From assembly GCA_947629395.1 (NCBI GenBank), contig CANRDQ010000015.1, positions 1-30,147 of the forward strand: DNA of 30,147 bases, read 5' to 3'. Source of the DNA: an uncultured Bacilli bacterium (lineage in GTDB: Bacteria; Bacillota_I; Bacilli_A; RF39; UBA660). Under the pieces are notes generated by a model. That model was given only the letters and a program-made list of their open reading frames with translations, did not search any database and had not been told where the DNA came from. The first letter of the stretch is position 1. Every line of letters starts with the position of its first letter. Below, piece after piece: positions 6,257-13,825 of this stretch. Both the position numbers and the translations under genes were made by a program.

Positions 6257-7585
6257 CTATTTTTTTGATTTTTTCTTTTTAGTAGTTTTGCTTTTCTTTT
6301 CTGGTTGTTCTTCATCAGGTAAAATTAAATTTAGAACAATTCCAACAATTGCTGCTAAACTCATTCCTGATATAGTAAGTGATAAATCTCCACTTACAAT
6401 TGAGATTGCAGCTCCTCCTAAACCTAATACTAACATAGTTGAAGCTACTACTACATTTTTAGATTGTTCAAAATCAGTTTGATTTTTAATAAGAACTTTT
6501 AATCCGTTTACAGCAATAAATCCATAAAGAAGTAATGAAATACCTCCAAGTACAGCATTAGGTATTGTTGATACTATAGCAGTAAATTGTCCTAAAAATC
6601 CTAAGATAATAGCGATAATTGCTGCTAAACCAATTACCCATACTGAAGCAACTTTAGTCATACCTACTACAGAAGTATTTTCTCCGTATGTAGTATTAGC
6701 AGGCGCTCCCATAGCACCAGCTACAAATGTTGCAACTCCATCTCCAAGTAAAGTTCTATGAAGTCCTGGATCTTTTAATAAATCTTTTCCAATAATATTT
6801 CCAAGTGATGTATGGTCTCCTATATGTTCACACATTGTTACTAAAGCAATTGGAGCAATTGTAACAAGTGCATCAAAATTTGGTGTATAATCAATGAATG
6901 GGAAAACAAATTTTGGAACACTGAAGAAACTAGCTTCGGCAACAGGACCAAAATCAACAATTCCCACAATTACAGCTGTAATATATCCAGCGATAATTCC
7001 GATTAAGAATGGTATTATTTTTAAGAATCCTTTAGCTCTTGTCATTGTTAAAGCTGTTACTAAGAATGATACAACAGCTACTATTAGTACTTTAACATCT
7101 AGTGTAGTTCCAGCATCTAATCCTATTTGAGAAATTGCAGAAGGTGCAAGTCCTAGACCGATAATCATAATCATTGGTCCAATTACAACTGGTGGTAAAA
7201 GTTTATGTAACCAGTCGCTTCCTACAAATCTAATAATCATAGAAACAATGATGTAAATTAAACCGACAGCCATAATTCCTGTCATAGCTCCACTTACTCC
7301 ACCTTTTAAGTAAGCAGCTGCAATTGGAGCAATAAAAGCAAATGAGCTTCCTAAATATACAGGTGATTTACCCTTAGTACATAAAATGTAAATAAGAGTT
7401 CCTATACCTGATGCTACCAAAGCTACTGGAATTGTAAGCACTTCATGTCCTGCTGATTGGTTAACTAATATTGGAACTAAGATAGTAGCACCAAACATAG
7501 CAAAGACGTGTTGAATTGATAAAATTATCCATTGCGCTACAGGTGGCTTTTCATTGACACCTAGTGTCATCTTTTTGTTGTTCAT
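6257..7585 (-). CDS. uraA: Uracil/xanthine permease of the NCS2 family (uracil transporter)
   Basis: 442 residues with about 14 hydrophobic segments. NCS2 features are visible: QHVFAMFGATILVPILV near the N-terminus, a CEHIGDHTSLGNIIG motif with the glutamate of the substrate site, and the GAPANTTYGENTSVVGMTKVASV motif. A lysine-rich tail closes the protein. Substrate assignment to uracil rests on the upp gene 16 nt downstream. The start has a strong ribosome binding site AAGGAGGAG. Expression is probably controlled by the terminator and leader just upstream (7630-7751). The usual PyrR-binding consensus is not visible. Confidence 0.93.
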   Translation of the reverse strand: MNNKKMTLGVNEKPPVAQWIILSIQHVFAMFGATILVPILVNQSAGHEVLTIPVALVASGIGTLIYILCTKGKSPVYLGSSFAFIAPIAAAYLKGGVSGAMTGIMAVGLIYIIVSMIIRFVGSDWLHKLLPPVVIGPMIMIIGLGLAPSAISQIGLDAGTTLDVKVLIVAVVSFLVTALTMTRAKGFLKIIPFLIGIIAGYITAVIVGIVDFGPVAEASFFSVPKFVFPFIDYTPNFDALVTIAPIALVTMCEHIGDHTSLGNIIGKDLLKDPGLHRTLLGDGVATFVAGAMGAPANTTYGENTSVVGMTKVASVWVIGLAAIIAIILGFLGQFTAIVSTIPNAVLGGISLLLYGFIAVNGLKVLIKNQTDFEQSKNVVVASTMLVLGLGGAAISIVSGDLSLTISGMSLAAIVGIVLNLILPDEEQPEKKSKTTKKKKSKK

Positions 7586-7629
7586 AAATACTCCTCCTTC
7601 TAAAACAACATATTAGGGTATGTGATTAT

Positions 7630-7662
7630 AAAAAAAGAAGAATTCTAAAAAGAATTCTTCTT
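7630..7662 (-). terminator. Terminator/attenuator between the 29-aa leader ORF and uraA
   Basis: On the minus strand an 11-bp perfect stem AGAAGAATTCT / AGAATTCTTCT with a 4-nt loop is followed by seven T. The stem begins next to the stop codon of the small ORF and ends 44 nt before the uraA start, so it must be passed for uraA expression unless a second promoter (TATAAT follows the T-run) is used. Confidence 0.8.
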
Positions 7663-7751
7663 TAATATAAAATAGAAACTAAAGATGAAGCAGTATTTAA
7701 TACTACTTTTATAGATTTTTCACATCCACAGTTATTCATCTTTAATTCCAT
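7662..7751 (-). CDS. Small ORF (29 aa) in the uraA leader
   Basis: Begins with an ATG 8 nt after a clear ribosome binding site (TAGGAGTGG) and ends with TAA beside the terminator. The product has a CGC motif near residue 8 and a hydrophobic, Ser-rich C-terminus (ASSLVSILY). The coding sequence overlaps a perfect 10-bp long-range stem (TAAAGATGAA at the start, TTCATCTTTA near the end) and an inner 8-bp hairpin. It could be a regulatory leader peptide for uraA-upp or an independently terminated small protein. No homologue recognised. Confidence 0.55.
   Translation of the reverse strand: MELKMNNCGCEKSIKVVLNTASSLVSILY
7680..7744 (-). ncRNA. Structured RNA leader over the 29-aa ORF
   Basis: On the minus strand TAAAGATGAA (7735-7744) pairs perfectly with TTCATCTTTA (7680-7689). 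Between them AGTAGTAT and ATACTGCT form a second stem. Together with the terminator at 7630-7662 this gives a three-hairpin leader. Ligand or sensing mechanism unknown. Confidence 0.4.
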
Positions 7752-7782
7752 TAATAACCACTCCTATACACCCTTAACTTCA

Positions 7783-7811
7783 AGTCTATTACATATTATT
7801 ATAAAAATCAA
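7783..7811 (-). promoter_or_regulatory. Probable promoter of the uraA-upp leader
   Basis: Minus strand -35 TTGATT (7806-7811), 17-nt spacer, -10 TAGACT (7783-7788). It would start the transcript about 25 nt before the small ORF. Confidence 0.4.
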
Positions 7812-7845
7812 GTTCTTATTTTATTTTTTTTAATTTTATTTTCTT

Positions 7846-7875
7846 ACAAAAACAACACTATGCTATAGTGCTGTT
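7846..7875 (-). terminator. Rho-independent terminator of the surface-protein gene
   Basis: Minus strand AACAGCACTA, TAGCA, TAGTGTTGTT, then TTT: a 10-bp stem with one G-U pair, 8 nt after the stop codon region. Confidence 0.75.
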
Positions 7876-7882
7876 TTCTAAC

Positions 7883-8452
7883 TTACTCTTTCTTTAATTT
7901 TTTACCCATAAATACTAAAACTATCCCGCCAACAATAAATATGAATATACCTTCATTATTATTAGAACGACTTACTCCCGTATCAGGAACTTCTACTTTC
8001 AAGTCTTCTTCTTTTCTATATGTTTGATTATCATCAACTACCTTATTAGAATTTACTGGTGGATCTTGTTCTAAATCTTTTTGATCATATCCTCCCTCTT
8101 TAATATTCTTTTTCTCTTCTACTATAATTACTAAAGCACAAACAGAAACATTCCCATCACTATCTTTTACTTCAAACGTTAGATTATAACTACCTGGTAC
8201 ATTGAAATTAATTTCTCCTATTATATTGGTATTATCATCACTAATAATAATATCGCCGTCTTCCTTATCAGAAGCCTTCACTAGTGTATATAAATCTACA
8301 TTATCACCAACCGTAAAAACTAATTCTCTAGCTGGTAAAACTATTGGATATTCTCCCTTGATTTTTTCTAAAGCTCTAACTGTAACATTGGTATAACAAA
8401 AACTCATTAAACTAAACATCATCATAACTACAACAATAACTATTCTCTTCAC
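7883..8452 (-). CDS. Sortase-anchored surface protein with an Ig-like domain
   Basis: 189 residues from a GTG start (GGGAG 9 nt upstream). In order: a signal peptide (about 1-28), one Ig-like repeat of the DUF5011 type (about 34-112, with the signature SDKEDGDI and GSYNLTFEVKDSDGN), a polar spacer, then a cell-wall sorting signal: VPDTG (an LPXTG variant), a hydrophobic span and KKLKKE at the end. It should be exported and linked to the wall by a sortase; one is encoded at 11805-12545. With a single Ig-like domain it is short for a surface protein, perhaps a small adhesin or spacer. Ligand unknown. Confidence 0.8.
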   Translation of the reverse strand: MKRIVIVVVMMMFSLMSFCYTNVTVRALEKIKGEYPIVLPARELVFTVGDNVDLYTLVKASDKEDGDIIISDDNTNIIGEINFNVPGSYNLTFEVKDSDGNVSVCALVIIVEEKKNIKEGGYDQKDLEQDPPVNSNKVVDDNQTYRKEEDLKVEVPDTGVSRSNNNEGIFIFIVGGIVLVFMGKKLKKE

Positions 8453-8564
8453 AATTAGATACTCCCTTTCTTCTTTTATTAAGTGCTTTAAGTTTATGCC
8501 TAAAAAGTAAATTATTTAAACCAAAAATATTTCCAGTTCACTATATTATATTAACCATATCTAT

Positions 8565-8602
8565 AAATAACTAATTAAAATATATTAGTTATTTATTTTT
8601 TT
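8565..8602 (+). terminator. Terminator-like hairpin in the divergent intergenic region
   Basis: Perfect 11-bp arms AAATAACTAAT / ATTAGTTATTT, an 8-nt loop, then ATTTTTTT on the plus strand. No plus-strand gene lies upstream to be terminated, so it may end an unannotated short transcript or act on the minus-strand leader. Confidence 0.4.
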
Positions 8603-8607
8603 CATCA

Positions 8608-8636
8608 TTTACTTTTTTTAGTAGATATGATAAAAT
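8608..8636 (+). promoter_or_regulatory. Promoter of the membrane protein/phosphoglycerol transferase operon
   Basis: -35 TTTACT (8608-8613), 17-nt spacer, -10 TAAAAT (8631-8636). The -10 overlaps an upstream in-frame ATG at 8627, which therefore cannot be the start codon. Confidence 0.55.
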
Positions 8637-8668
8637 ATAAACGTTTTATTAAGAAGGAGATGGAAAAA

Positions 8669-9052
8669 ATGATACATATAATTTGTTATTCTCTACCAGC
8701 AGTTATTGCTATGTGGATACATGAAAAATTAAATAAGAAGGATTATAATTTAAAAGAATTTATTTACTACTTTGCTTTTTATACAGTAATTATTAATTTA
8801 ATTATTGCGGCTTTATTAACTTTCTTTTTACAATATCCTGAATCAGCCTTAACAGAAGATGTAATTACCCAAAGATTTATTACCAAATATTTATCTTTAT
8901 CTATGTGTGTTTCTATATTCTTACCTGTAGTTATTACTATATTTAAGAAATTATTTAAAATAGAAATATCTATAGATAAATTAGAAATCTCAAGTAAAAA
9001 AGAGAAAGGTCAAACTAAAACAAGTGAAAAAAAGAAAACAAAAAAGAAATAA
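8669..9052 (+). CDS. Small multi-pass membrane protein, unknown
   Basis: 127 residues from the ATG at 8669, chosen because AAGGAG lies 9 nt upstream and the longer frame from 8627 starts inside the promoter. Three hydrophobic segments (about 3-17, 27-52 and 73-95) are followed by a very lysine-rich tail (KKEKGQTKTSEKKKTKKK) that should stay in the cytoplasm. It overlaps the next gene by 29 nt, so the two are translationally coupled and probably act together in phosphoglycerol-polymer synthesis. Family not recognised. Confidence 0.7.
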   Translation: MIHIICYSLPAVIAMWIHEKLNKKDYNLKEFIYYFAFYTVIINLIIAALLTFFLQYPESALTEDVITQRFITKYLSLSMCVSIFLPVVITIFKKLFKIEISIDKLEISSKKEKGQTKTSEKKKTKKK

Positions 9053-10598
9053 TTCTACTTTTAAAAAAATATTAAAAGGAAGTTTATATACAATTCTATT
9101 ATGTTGTTCTTTTATTCTTATTAGTACCTCTAATTATTTAAAGACTTATTTTTCAGATGTTTCATTAGAACAACTTATATTTCATTTAAAAGTACCTCTT
9201 GAAGGAACTAATACCGATTTTATTTGGGATTTTTTAAAGTATGAAAAAGGGTTATTACCATATTTAATTATTGTTGTTTTAATATCTTTATTTCTACAAA
9301 GTAAATTAAGAGATAAAGTATTTAATAAAGGATTTATTATTAATTTTAAAATAGCTATTTTAAATCACTTCAAGGCATTTCGTCTTGAAGTTAGAAATCT
9401 AGCTAAATTCTTAAGTATAGTTTGCTTTGTCTTTGCACTTTTCTATACTTGTATTACTTTAGATATTTTTACTTATATAAATAACTATTTATCTCCTACT
9501 ACTATTTATGAAGATTATTATGTTAGTCCAAAATCCGCAACCCTTACTTTTCCTGAAAAGAAAAGAAATCTTATTTATATTTTCTTAGAATCAATGGAAA
9601 GTAGTTATGCTGATATGGAACCTGATACTTCTAATACTAGGAATTTAATACCAAAGTTAAAGAAACTTGCTGAAGATAACATATATTTCTCTAATACAGA
9701 TGGATTTGGAGGATCTTATACACCTGTTGGAACAACTTGGACAGCAGGAGCAATGTTTGCTCAAACAGCTGGTATTCCATTATCACTTCCTGTTGATGGA
9801 AATAGTTTATCTAAAGCCTCAGAATTTATGCCAGGAGCATACACTTTAGGTGATATTCTACATAAAGAAGGTTATAATCAATATTTAATGTTTGGTTCTG
9901 ATAAAAACTTTGGTGGACGTTCAAATTATTTTGAACAACACGGTAACTATGAAATATTTGATTACAACTCTGCTAAAGAGGAAAATAAAATACCTCAAGA
10001 TTATTATGTATATTGGGGATTTGAAGATAAAAAGTTAATTGATTATGCTAAAGAAAAATTAAATATGTTGGCTGACGAAGATAAACCATTTAACTTCACT
10101 TTACTTACTGTTGATACTCACTTCCCTGCTGGATATGTTGATGACAGTTGTAATATAAAAGCTGAACCACATTATGCTAATTCAATTCTTTGTTCTGATC
10201 AACAAGTTAGTGATTTCATAAAATGGATTAAAAAACAAGATTTCTATGATAATACAACTATTGTTATTTCTGGAGATCATCTAATGATGGGTAATACTTT
10301 CTTTGCTACTAATTATTCTAAAGACAGAAAAGTTTATAATGCCTTTATTAATTCAGCTGTAGAAGCTAAAAACACTAAAAACAGAGAGTTTACTACTTTA
10401 GATATGTTCCCTTCTACTCTAGCTGCTATGGGAGTAGATATCAAAGGAGAACGTTTAGGACTTGGAACAAATTTATTCTCTTCTAAAAAAACTGTAACTG
10501 AACAAATTGGTTACAAGAAATTAGAAAAAGAGTTATCCAAAACTTCTGAGTTTTATAATCGAGAAATTTTATATAAAAATAGAAAGAAAGGAAAATAA
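9024..10598 (+). CDS. LtaS/OpgB-like phosphoglycerol transferase (sulfatase superfamily)
   Basis: 524 residues; a GTG start overlaps the upstream gene. A membrane region (about 20-155, several segments) is followed by an extracellular sulfatase-fold domain. Metal and catalytic motifs are visible: NLIYIFLESME (E189), FGGSYTPVGTTWTAGAM holding the threonine nucleophile, and IVISGDHLMM. The stretch from GTTWTAGAM to LGDILHKEGYNQYLMFGSDKNFGGR resembles E. coli OpgB (phosphoglycerol transferase I) more than classical LtaS. It should move glycerol phosphate from phosphatidylglycerol to a polymer or glycolipid outside the membrane, as in lipoteichoic acid or a related polymer. The start codon is the least certain point; no ATG alternative exists in the first 40 codons. 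Confidence 0.85.
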   Translation: MKKRKQKRNNSTFKKILKGSLYTILLCCSFILISTSNYLKTYFSDVSLEQLIFHLKVPLEGTNTDFIWDFLKYEKGLLPYLIIVVLISLFLQSKLRDKVFNKGFIINFKIAILNHFKAFRLEVRNLAKFLSIVCFVFALFYTCITLDIFTYINNYLSPTTIYEDYYVSPKSATLTFPEKKRNLIYIFLESMESSYADMEPDTSNTRNLIPKLKKLAEDNIYFSNTDGFGGSYTPVGTTWTAGAMFAQTAGIPLSLPVDGNSLSKASEFMPGAYTLGDILHKEGYNQYLMFGSDKNFGGRSNYFEQHGNYEIFDYNSAKEENKIPQDYYVYWGFEDKKLIDYAKEKLNMLADEDKPFNFTLLTVDTHFPAGYVDDSCNIKAEPHYANSILCSDQQVSDFIKWIKKQDFYDNTTIVISGDHLMMGNTFFATNYSKDRKVYNAFINSAVEAKNTKNREFTTLDMFPSTLAAMGVDIKGERLGLGTNLFSSKKTVTEQIGYKKLEKELSKTSEFYNREILYKNRKKGK

Positions 10599-10614
10599 TA
10601 ATCCTTTCTTTTTT
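10583..10614 (+). terminator. Terminator of the phosphoglycerol transferase operon
   Basis: AGAAAGGA / TCCTTTCT stem around the TAA stop codon, followed by TTTTTT. Confidence 0.75.
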
Positions 10615-10635
10615 GATAATAATTTTTAAACACAT

Positions 10636-10664
10636 AAAAAAAGTTACTTTTCAGTAACTTTTTA
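10636..10664 (-). terminator. Terminator of mraY
   Basis: Minus strand AGTTACT, GAAA tetraloop, AGTAACT, then TTTTTT; overlaps the mraY stop codon. It faces the plus-strand terminator 22 nt away, isolating the convergent genes. Confidence 0.8.
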
Positions 10665-11642
10665 TAACCATACTCCAAATAAGATACCAGCCATAGCTAA
10701 AAGTAATCCACATACCCAAAATAATTTTACAATATCTTGTTCACTCCAACCTAACATTTCAAAATGATGATGGATTGGTGTCATCAAGAATACTTTCTTT
10801 TTAAATACGACAACTGAAAATGTTTGAATTATAACAGTTAAAGTTTCGATTACAAATACTCCAGCTACCACTAAAAGTGTTAATTCACGGTGAGTTAAGA
10901 TAGCAATAGCAGCCATTACTCCTCCAAGAGCCAAACTTCCAGTATCTCCCATAATAACTTTAGCGGGATGTGTATTAAATAATAAATAACCTATCAAACT
11001 ACCAGTTAAAACTAAAGAGAAAAGTCCTATATCATCAAAACCTACCATTAGAGAAACTAAACTGAAGGCTACAAAGGCAATTGCTGATAATCCTCCTGCT
11101 AAACCATCAAGACCATCTGTTAAGTTAACGGCATTACTCGCACCAACTAAAACAAATAAGATAAATAATCCATAGAACCATCCCATCTCAATATCAATAC
11201 CTAGTGTTCCAACAACCCAAGATGTTTGTCCTCCACTTCTCATATAAATATAGAAAAAGGCAATGGCGATTAAAACTTGCATAAATAATTTTTGATATGT
11301 TGTTAATCCTTCATTTTTACCTCTTTTTATAGATAAATAGTCATCTAAAAATCCAATTAAAGCAAATCCTACAAAGACAAGTAAAACTATTCCCAAATTA
11401 GAAGTATAAGATACTTTACCAGTTACCAATAAACCTATGGTAGCTAAAACTGTAGGAATAATAAAGATAAGTCCACCCATCGTCGGAACTCCCTCTTTAT
11501 TTCTATGTAATTCTCCTACAAAAACACTAATTTTTTGACCAAAATGTAATTTCTTTAAAATTGGAATTAAGATTAATCCTAAAAAGGTAGAAGCAATAAA
11601 TCCAATCATAACGGCAACTACTGCCTTAGTTAATAGTAACAT
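10662..11642 (-). CDS. mraY: Phospho-N-acetylmuramoyl-pentapeptide-transferase
   Basis: 326 residues, ten hydrophobic segments, normal length. It makes lipid I from UDP-MurNAc-pentapeptide and undecaprenyl phosphate. The family motifs are intact: GVPTMGGLIF, NLTDGLDGLAGG (aspartates for Mg and catalysis), MGDTGSLALGG, and the triple-histidine MTPIHHHFEMLGWSE. Here it stands alone with its own promoter and terminator instead of inside a dcw operon. The split PBP, an M20 peptidase and a sortase lie upstream, so this may be a scattered remnant of a dcw cluster. Confidence 0.96.
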   Translation of the reverse strand: MLLLTKAVVAVMIGFIASTFLGLILIPILKKLHFGQKISVFVGELHRNKEGVPTMGGLIFIIPTVLATIGLLVTGKVSYTSNLGIVLLVFVGFALIGFLDDYLSIKRGKNEGLTTYQKLFMQVLIAIAFFYIYMRSGGQTSWVVGTLGIDIEMGWFYGLFILFVLVGASNAVNLTDGLDGLAGGLSAIAFVAFSLVSLMVGFDDIGLFSLVLTGSLIGYLLFNTHPAKVIMGDTGSLALGGVMAAIAILTHRELTLLVVAGVFVIETLTVIIQTFSVVVFKKKVFLMTPIHHHFEMLGWSEQDIVKLFWVCGLLLAMAGILFGVWL

Positions 11643-11667
11643 TTATTTCACTCCATTCTCTCACAAC

Positions 11668-11676
11668 ATTATATCA
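11668..11676 (-). promoter_or_regulatory. Extended -10 promoter of mraY
   Basis: Minus strand TGATATAAT, 25 nt before the start codon. A TTGTAA stands upstream at a 19-nt spacing, too wide to be sure. Confidence 0.45.
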
Positions 11677-11764
11677 TAATTTATATAGAAAATTACAATT
11701 CTAGTGATTTTAGACAAAACTTTACATTTTTAGTCCTTTTTACTTTCTCTTTAAAGTGATATTC

Positions 11765-11772
11765 TGTATAAT
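11765..11772 (+). promoter_or_regulatory. Promoter -10 of the sortase gene
   Basis: TGTATAAT (TG directly before a perfect TATAAT), about 32 nt before the ATG at 11805; -35 weak. Confidence 0.45.
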
Positions 11773-11804
11773 ATAAATAGTTAAATTAATAAGGGATTGA
11801 TTTT

Positions 11805-12545
11805 ATGAAAAGTAAAAAATTAATAATCACTTTCTTTTTAGTTTTAATTAGTATATTATGTGTTGTTGGCTATTTTGACTATCAAAAATTCGAAAAAAAT
11901 AAAATAGTCTCTAACACCTCTAAAAAGACCAATACTGAAAAGAAAGAGACCGCTAAAAAGAAAATTGAAGAGAAATATGATAACCCTATTCCAGCTCTAA
12001 TTGAATCTTACCAGAATCCTGAAATAGTGGCTAAACTTTCTATTCCACCTCTAAATTTTGATGAAATTGTCGCTAGAAGTTATGATAATAGTTTTTATTT
12101 AAGTCATGATTTATATAAAAATGAAAGTCAACTAGGTGCTATCTTTGTTGATTATAGAACTAAAGATTTAGATAACGCTAAACAAATTAATATTTATGGT
12201 CATAATTCTGACTTTTATACTTTACCATTTAAAGCTTTAGAAAATTTTATGAATAAAGATTTTTTTGATAATAACCCTTATATATATTTATATACAACTA
12301 AACAGAAACTAACTTATAAAGTTTTCGCCACTAGAATTATCACTAGTGAAGATGAACATACCATCATATCTTATGGTGATAATCAAGCTTTCTTAAATCA
12401 TGTCAATAAGTTAAGAGAAAATGTTCTATATGATACAGGTGAAGAAATATTAAAAGATGATAAATTATTAATATTACAAACTTGTCTTTATAATCCTGAA
12501 GGTAGAAAAATACTCGTCATGGCTAAACTTACTAAAACAAAATAA
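11805..12545 (+). CDS. Class B-like sortase
   Basis: 246 residues. The N-terminal signal anchor (about 6-24) is followed by a lysine-rich linker and a sortase domain. The catalytic triad is visible: H133 in INIYGHNS, C227 in LLILQTC, and R234 in YNPEGRKILV. The YGHN...F pattern and overall spacing fit class B best, although the substrate at 7883-8452 has an LPXTG-like VPDTG, so substrate class is not settled. Outside the membrane it would join sorting signals to the cell wall. It stands alone between mraY and the M20 peptidase gene, with a shared bidirectional terminator after it. The ribosome binding site (AAGGGA) is modest. Confidence 0.85.
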   Translation: MKSKKLIITFFLVLISILCVVGYFDYQKFEKNKIVSNTSKKTNTEKKETAKKKIEEKYDNPIPALIESYQNPEIVAKLSIPPLNFDEIVARSYDNSFYLSHDLYKNESQLGAIFVDYRTKDLDNAKQINIYGHNSDFYTLPFKALENFMNKDFFDNNPYIYLYTTKQKLTYKVFATRIITSEDEHTIISYGDNQAFLNHVNKLRENVLYDTGEEILKDDKLLILQTCLYNPEGRKILVMAKLTKTK

Positions 12546-12573
12546 AACTCAAGTACCACTGATACTTGAGTTT
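12545..12573. terminator. Bidirectional terminator between sortase and the M20 peptidase gene
   Basis: Perfect 11-bp stem AAACTCAAGTA / TACTTGAGTTT with a 7-nt loop, T-rich on both strands. It serves the convergent genes on each side. Confidence 0.8.
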
Positions 12574-12578
12574 TTATA

Positions 12579-13640
12579 TTAAACTAAAGTTTTAAATAAT
12601 TCATATAATGTATATAAACTATCAATTTCTACATATTCTTTTGGATGATGTCCATAATTACCTTTAGGATTAGTTAAAATAGTTGGAATATTTTTTTCAC
12701 TAAAGTAAATAGCATCACTTGTTGCGACAAACTTTTTAACTTGCATTTCATGTCCTAAAACTTGTTTAGCTTTTTCCTTAAAGTCTTTCATAATTTCTAA
12801 GTTGTCATCTACAAAGAACATTGGACCCCAATCTAAGATTTTTACTTCACTGTCTGGAGCAATCTTTTTAATGTTCTCTAAAATTGATTCTTTATTATCT
12901 TCTTTAGAAAATCTTATATCTAAAGTCATCTTTGCTACATCAGCAACAGCATTAACAGTAGACCCACCTTCTAATTTAGATAAGTTAACTGATGTTATAA
13001 ATTCTTCTTCTGATTCAGGTAACTTATAAATTTCAATTAATTTATTATAAATATCAATAGATTTTAAAATAGCATTTTCTCCATTCCAAGGTTGAGAAGC
13101 ATGAGCTTTAACTCCTTTAGTAGTAATTTCAATTTGGAATAAACCTTTCTCTTCTACTATTAAGTTAAAATCAGATCCCCCATCAGGAATAACAGCTAAT
13201 TTAGAATTATAATCTTTTAATATTTCTTTACAGCACATTCCCCCTATTTCTTCATCACTAGTAATTAAAAGCGCTACTTTTTTAGAAGTAGGATTATTCT
13301 TTAACAATGTTGCCATTGTACATAATCCACCTTTCATATCAAAAGATCCACGTCCATAAAGAATTCCATTTTCTACTCTTGGTTTATATTCATCATTAGG
13401 TACAACATCTATATGTCCACAGAATATAATATCAAAATCATTTCCTTCTACATTAGAAATAACATAATTAGGATAATTATTTACCATTATTCTTTTTATA
13501 AAAAATCCAGTACCTTCAAAATAATCTTCTACTATTTTAAAAGCTTTATCAAATTCACTAAAATTATCTTTAGTAGTTTCACATACCATCAAACTCTTTG
13601 TTAATTCTACTATTTCATTTGTAATTTTCTCTTTCTCCAT
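12579..13640 (-). CDS. M20-family metallopeptidase (ArgE/DapE/carboxypeptidase-like)
   Basis: 353 residues from the ATG at 13640. The open frame continues to 13670, but that part lies inside the attenuator hairpin, while GGAGGAG stands 8 nt before 13640. The di-zinc ligands of M20 are present: FCGHIDVVP, GRGSFDMKGG, TSDEEIGG, IPDGGSD and, near the end, NYGHHP. Family members hydrolyse N-acyl amino acids, succinyl-diaminopimelate or short peptides; the substrate here cannot be told. The leader RNA ahead of it (13655-13795) looks like a translation-coupled transcription attenuator, so expression probably responds to ribosome behaviour or amino-acid supply. Confidence 0.85.
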   Translation of the reverse strand: MEKEKITNEIVELTKSLMVCETTKDNFSEFDKAFKIVEDYFEGTGFFIKRIMVNNYPNYVISNVEGNDFDIIFCGHIDVVPNDEYKPRVENGILYGRGSFDMKGGLCTMATLLKNNPTSKKVALLITSDEEIGGMCCKEILKDYNSKLAVIPDGGSDFNLIVEEKGLFQIEITTKGVKAHASQPWNGENAILKSIDIYNKLIEIYKLPESEEEFITSVNLSKLEGGSTVNAVADVAKMTLDIRFSKEDNKESILENIKKIAPDSEVKILDWGPMFFVDDNLEIMKDFKEKAKQVLGHEMQVKKFVATSDAIYFSEKNIPTILTNPKGNYGHHPKEYVEIDSLYTLYELFKTLV

Positions 13641-13654
13641 TTTATTTCTCCTCC

Positions 13655-13685
13655 AAAAAAATCTATACATTGGCTTGTATAGATT
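13655..13685 (-). terminator. Attenuator terminator in front of the M20 peptidase gene
   Basis: Minus strand AATCTATACA, AGCCAA loop, TGTATAGATT, then five more T; a 10-bp perfect stem. It ends just before the GGAGGAG site of the gene, so a stopped transcript lacks the coding region. Its 5' arm (ATACAAGC) can pair instead with GCTTGTAT at 13713-13720. Confidence 0.85.
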
Positions 13686-13710
13686 TATAATTTCATTTTA
13701 TTTATAATAA

Positions 13711-13753
13711 CGATACAAGCACCACAAAATCTTGTATCACCCCAGTGATACAA
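13711..13753 (-). promoter_or_regulatory. Alternative-pairing arms 1-3 of the attenuator
   Basis: On the minus strand: arm 1 TTGTATCAC (13745-13753), arm 2 GTGATACAAG (13731-13740), arm 3 GCTTGTATCG (13711-13720). 1-2 forms a 9-bp stem with a TGGG loop; 2-3 forms an 8-bp stem; 3 can also pair 8 bp with arm 4, the 5' side of the terminator. So 1-2 allows the antiterminator 3-4, while 2-3 frees arm 4 to terminate. Confidence 0.7.
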
Positions 13754-13759
13754 CTATAT

Positions 13760-13795
13760 TTATTTTGTTTGCTCCCGTAAAAAGTTATTATACAT
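13760..13795 (-). CDS. Leader peptide MYNNFLREQTK of the M20 peptidase attenuator
   Basis: An 11-codon ORF with a strong ribosome binding site (TTGGAGGGG) 6-9 nt before the ATG. Its TAA stop is 6 nt from attenuator arm 1, so a ribosome at the stop or at the last codons would cover that arm. The peptide has no run of one amino acid, so the signal is not obvious. It resembles in size the leader peptides of antibiotic-inducible genes, but that is only an analogy. Confidence 0.65.
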   Translation of the reverse strand: MYNNFLREQTK

Positions 13796-13825
13796 AAAAT
13801 CCCCTCCAAGTTCTAAACTTATTAT

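Noticed and set aside
7586..7811. PyrR-binding attenuator ahead of uraA
   Set aside because: I could not find the PyrR anti-antiterminator consensus; only the terminator and the small-ORF leader are visible.
9667..9849. Second plus-strand frame inside the phosphoglycerol transferase gene
   Set aside because: Fully contained out of frame within the conserved catalytic domain; no ribosome binding site.
13690..13740. T-box riboswitch ahead of the M20 peptidase
   Set aside because: GTGGTGC in the leader faintly recalls the T-box, but the conserved AGGGTGGnACCGCG sequence and a specifier stem are missing, and a leader ORF with alternative arms explains the region better.
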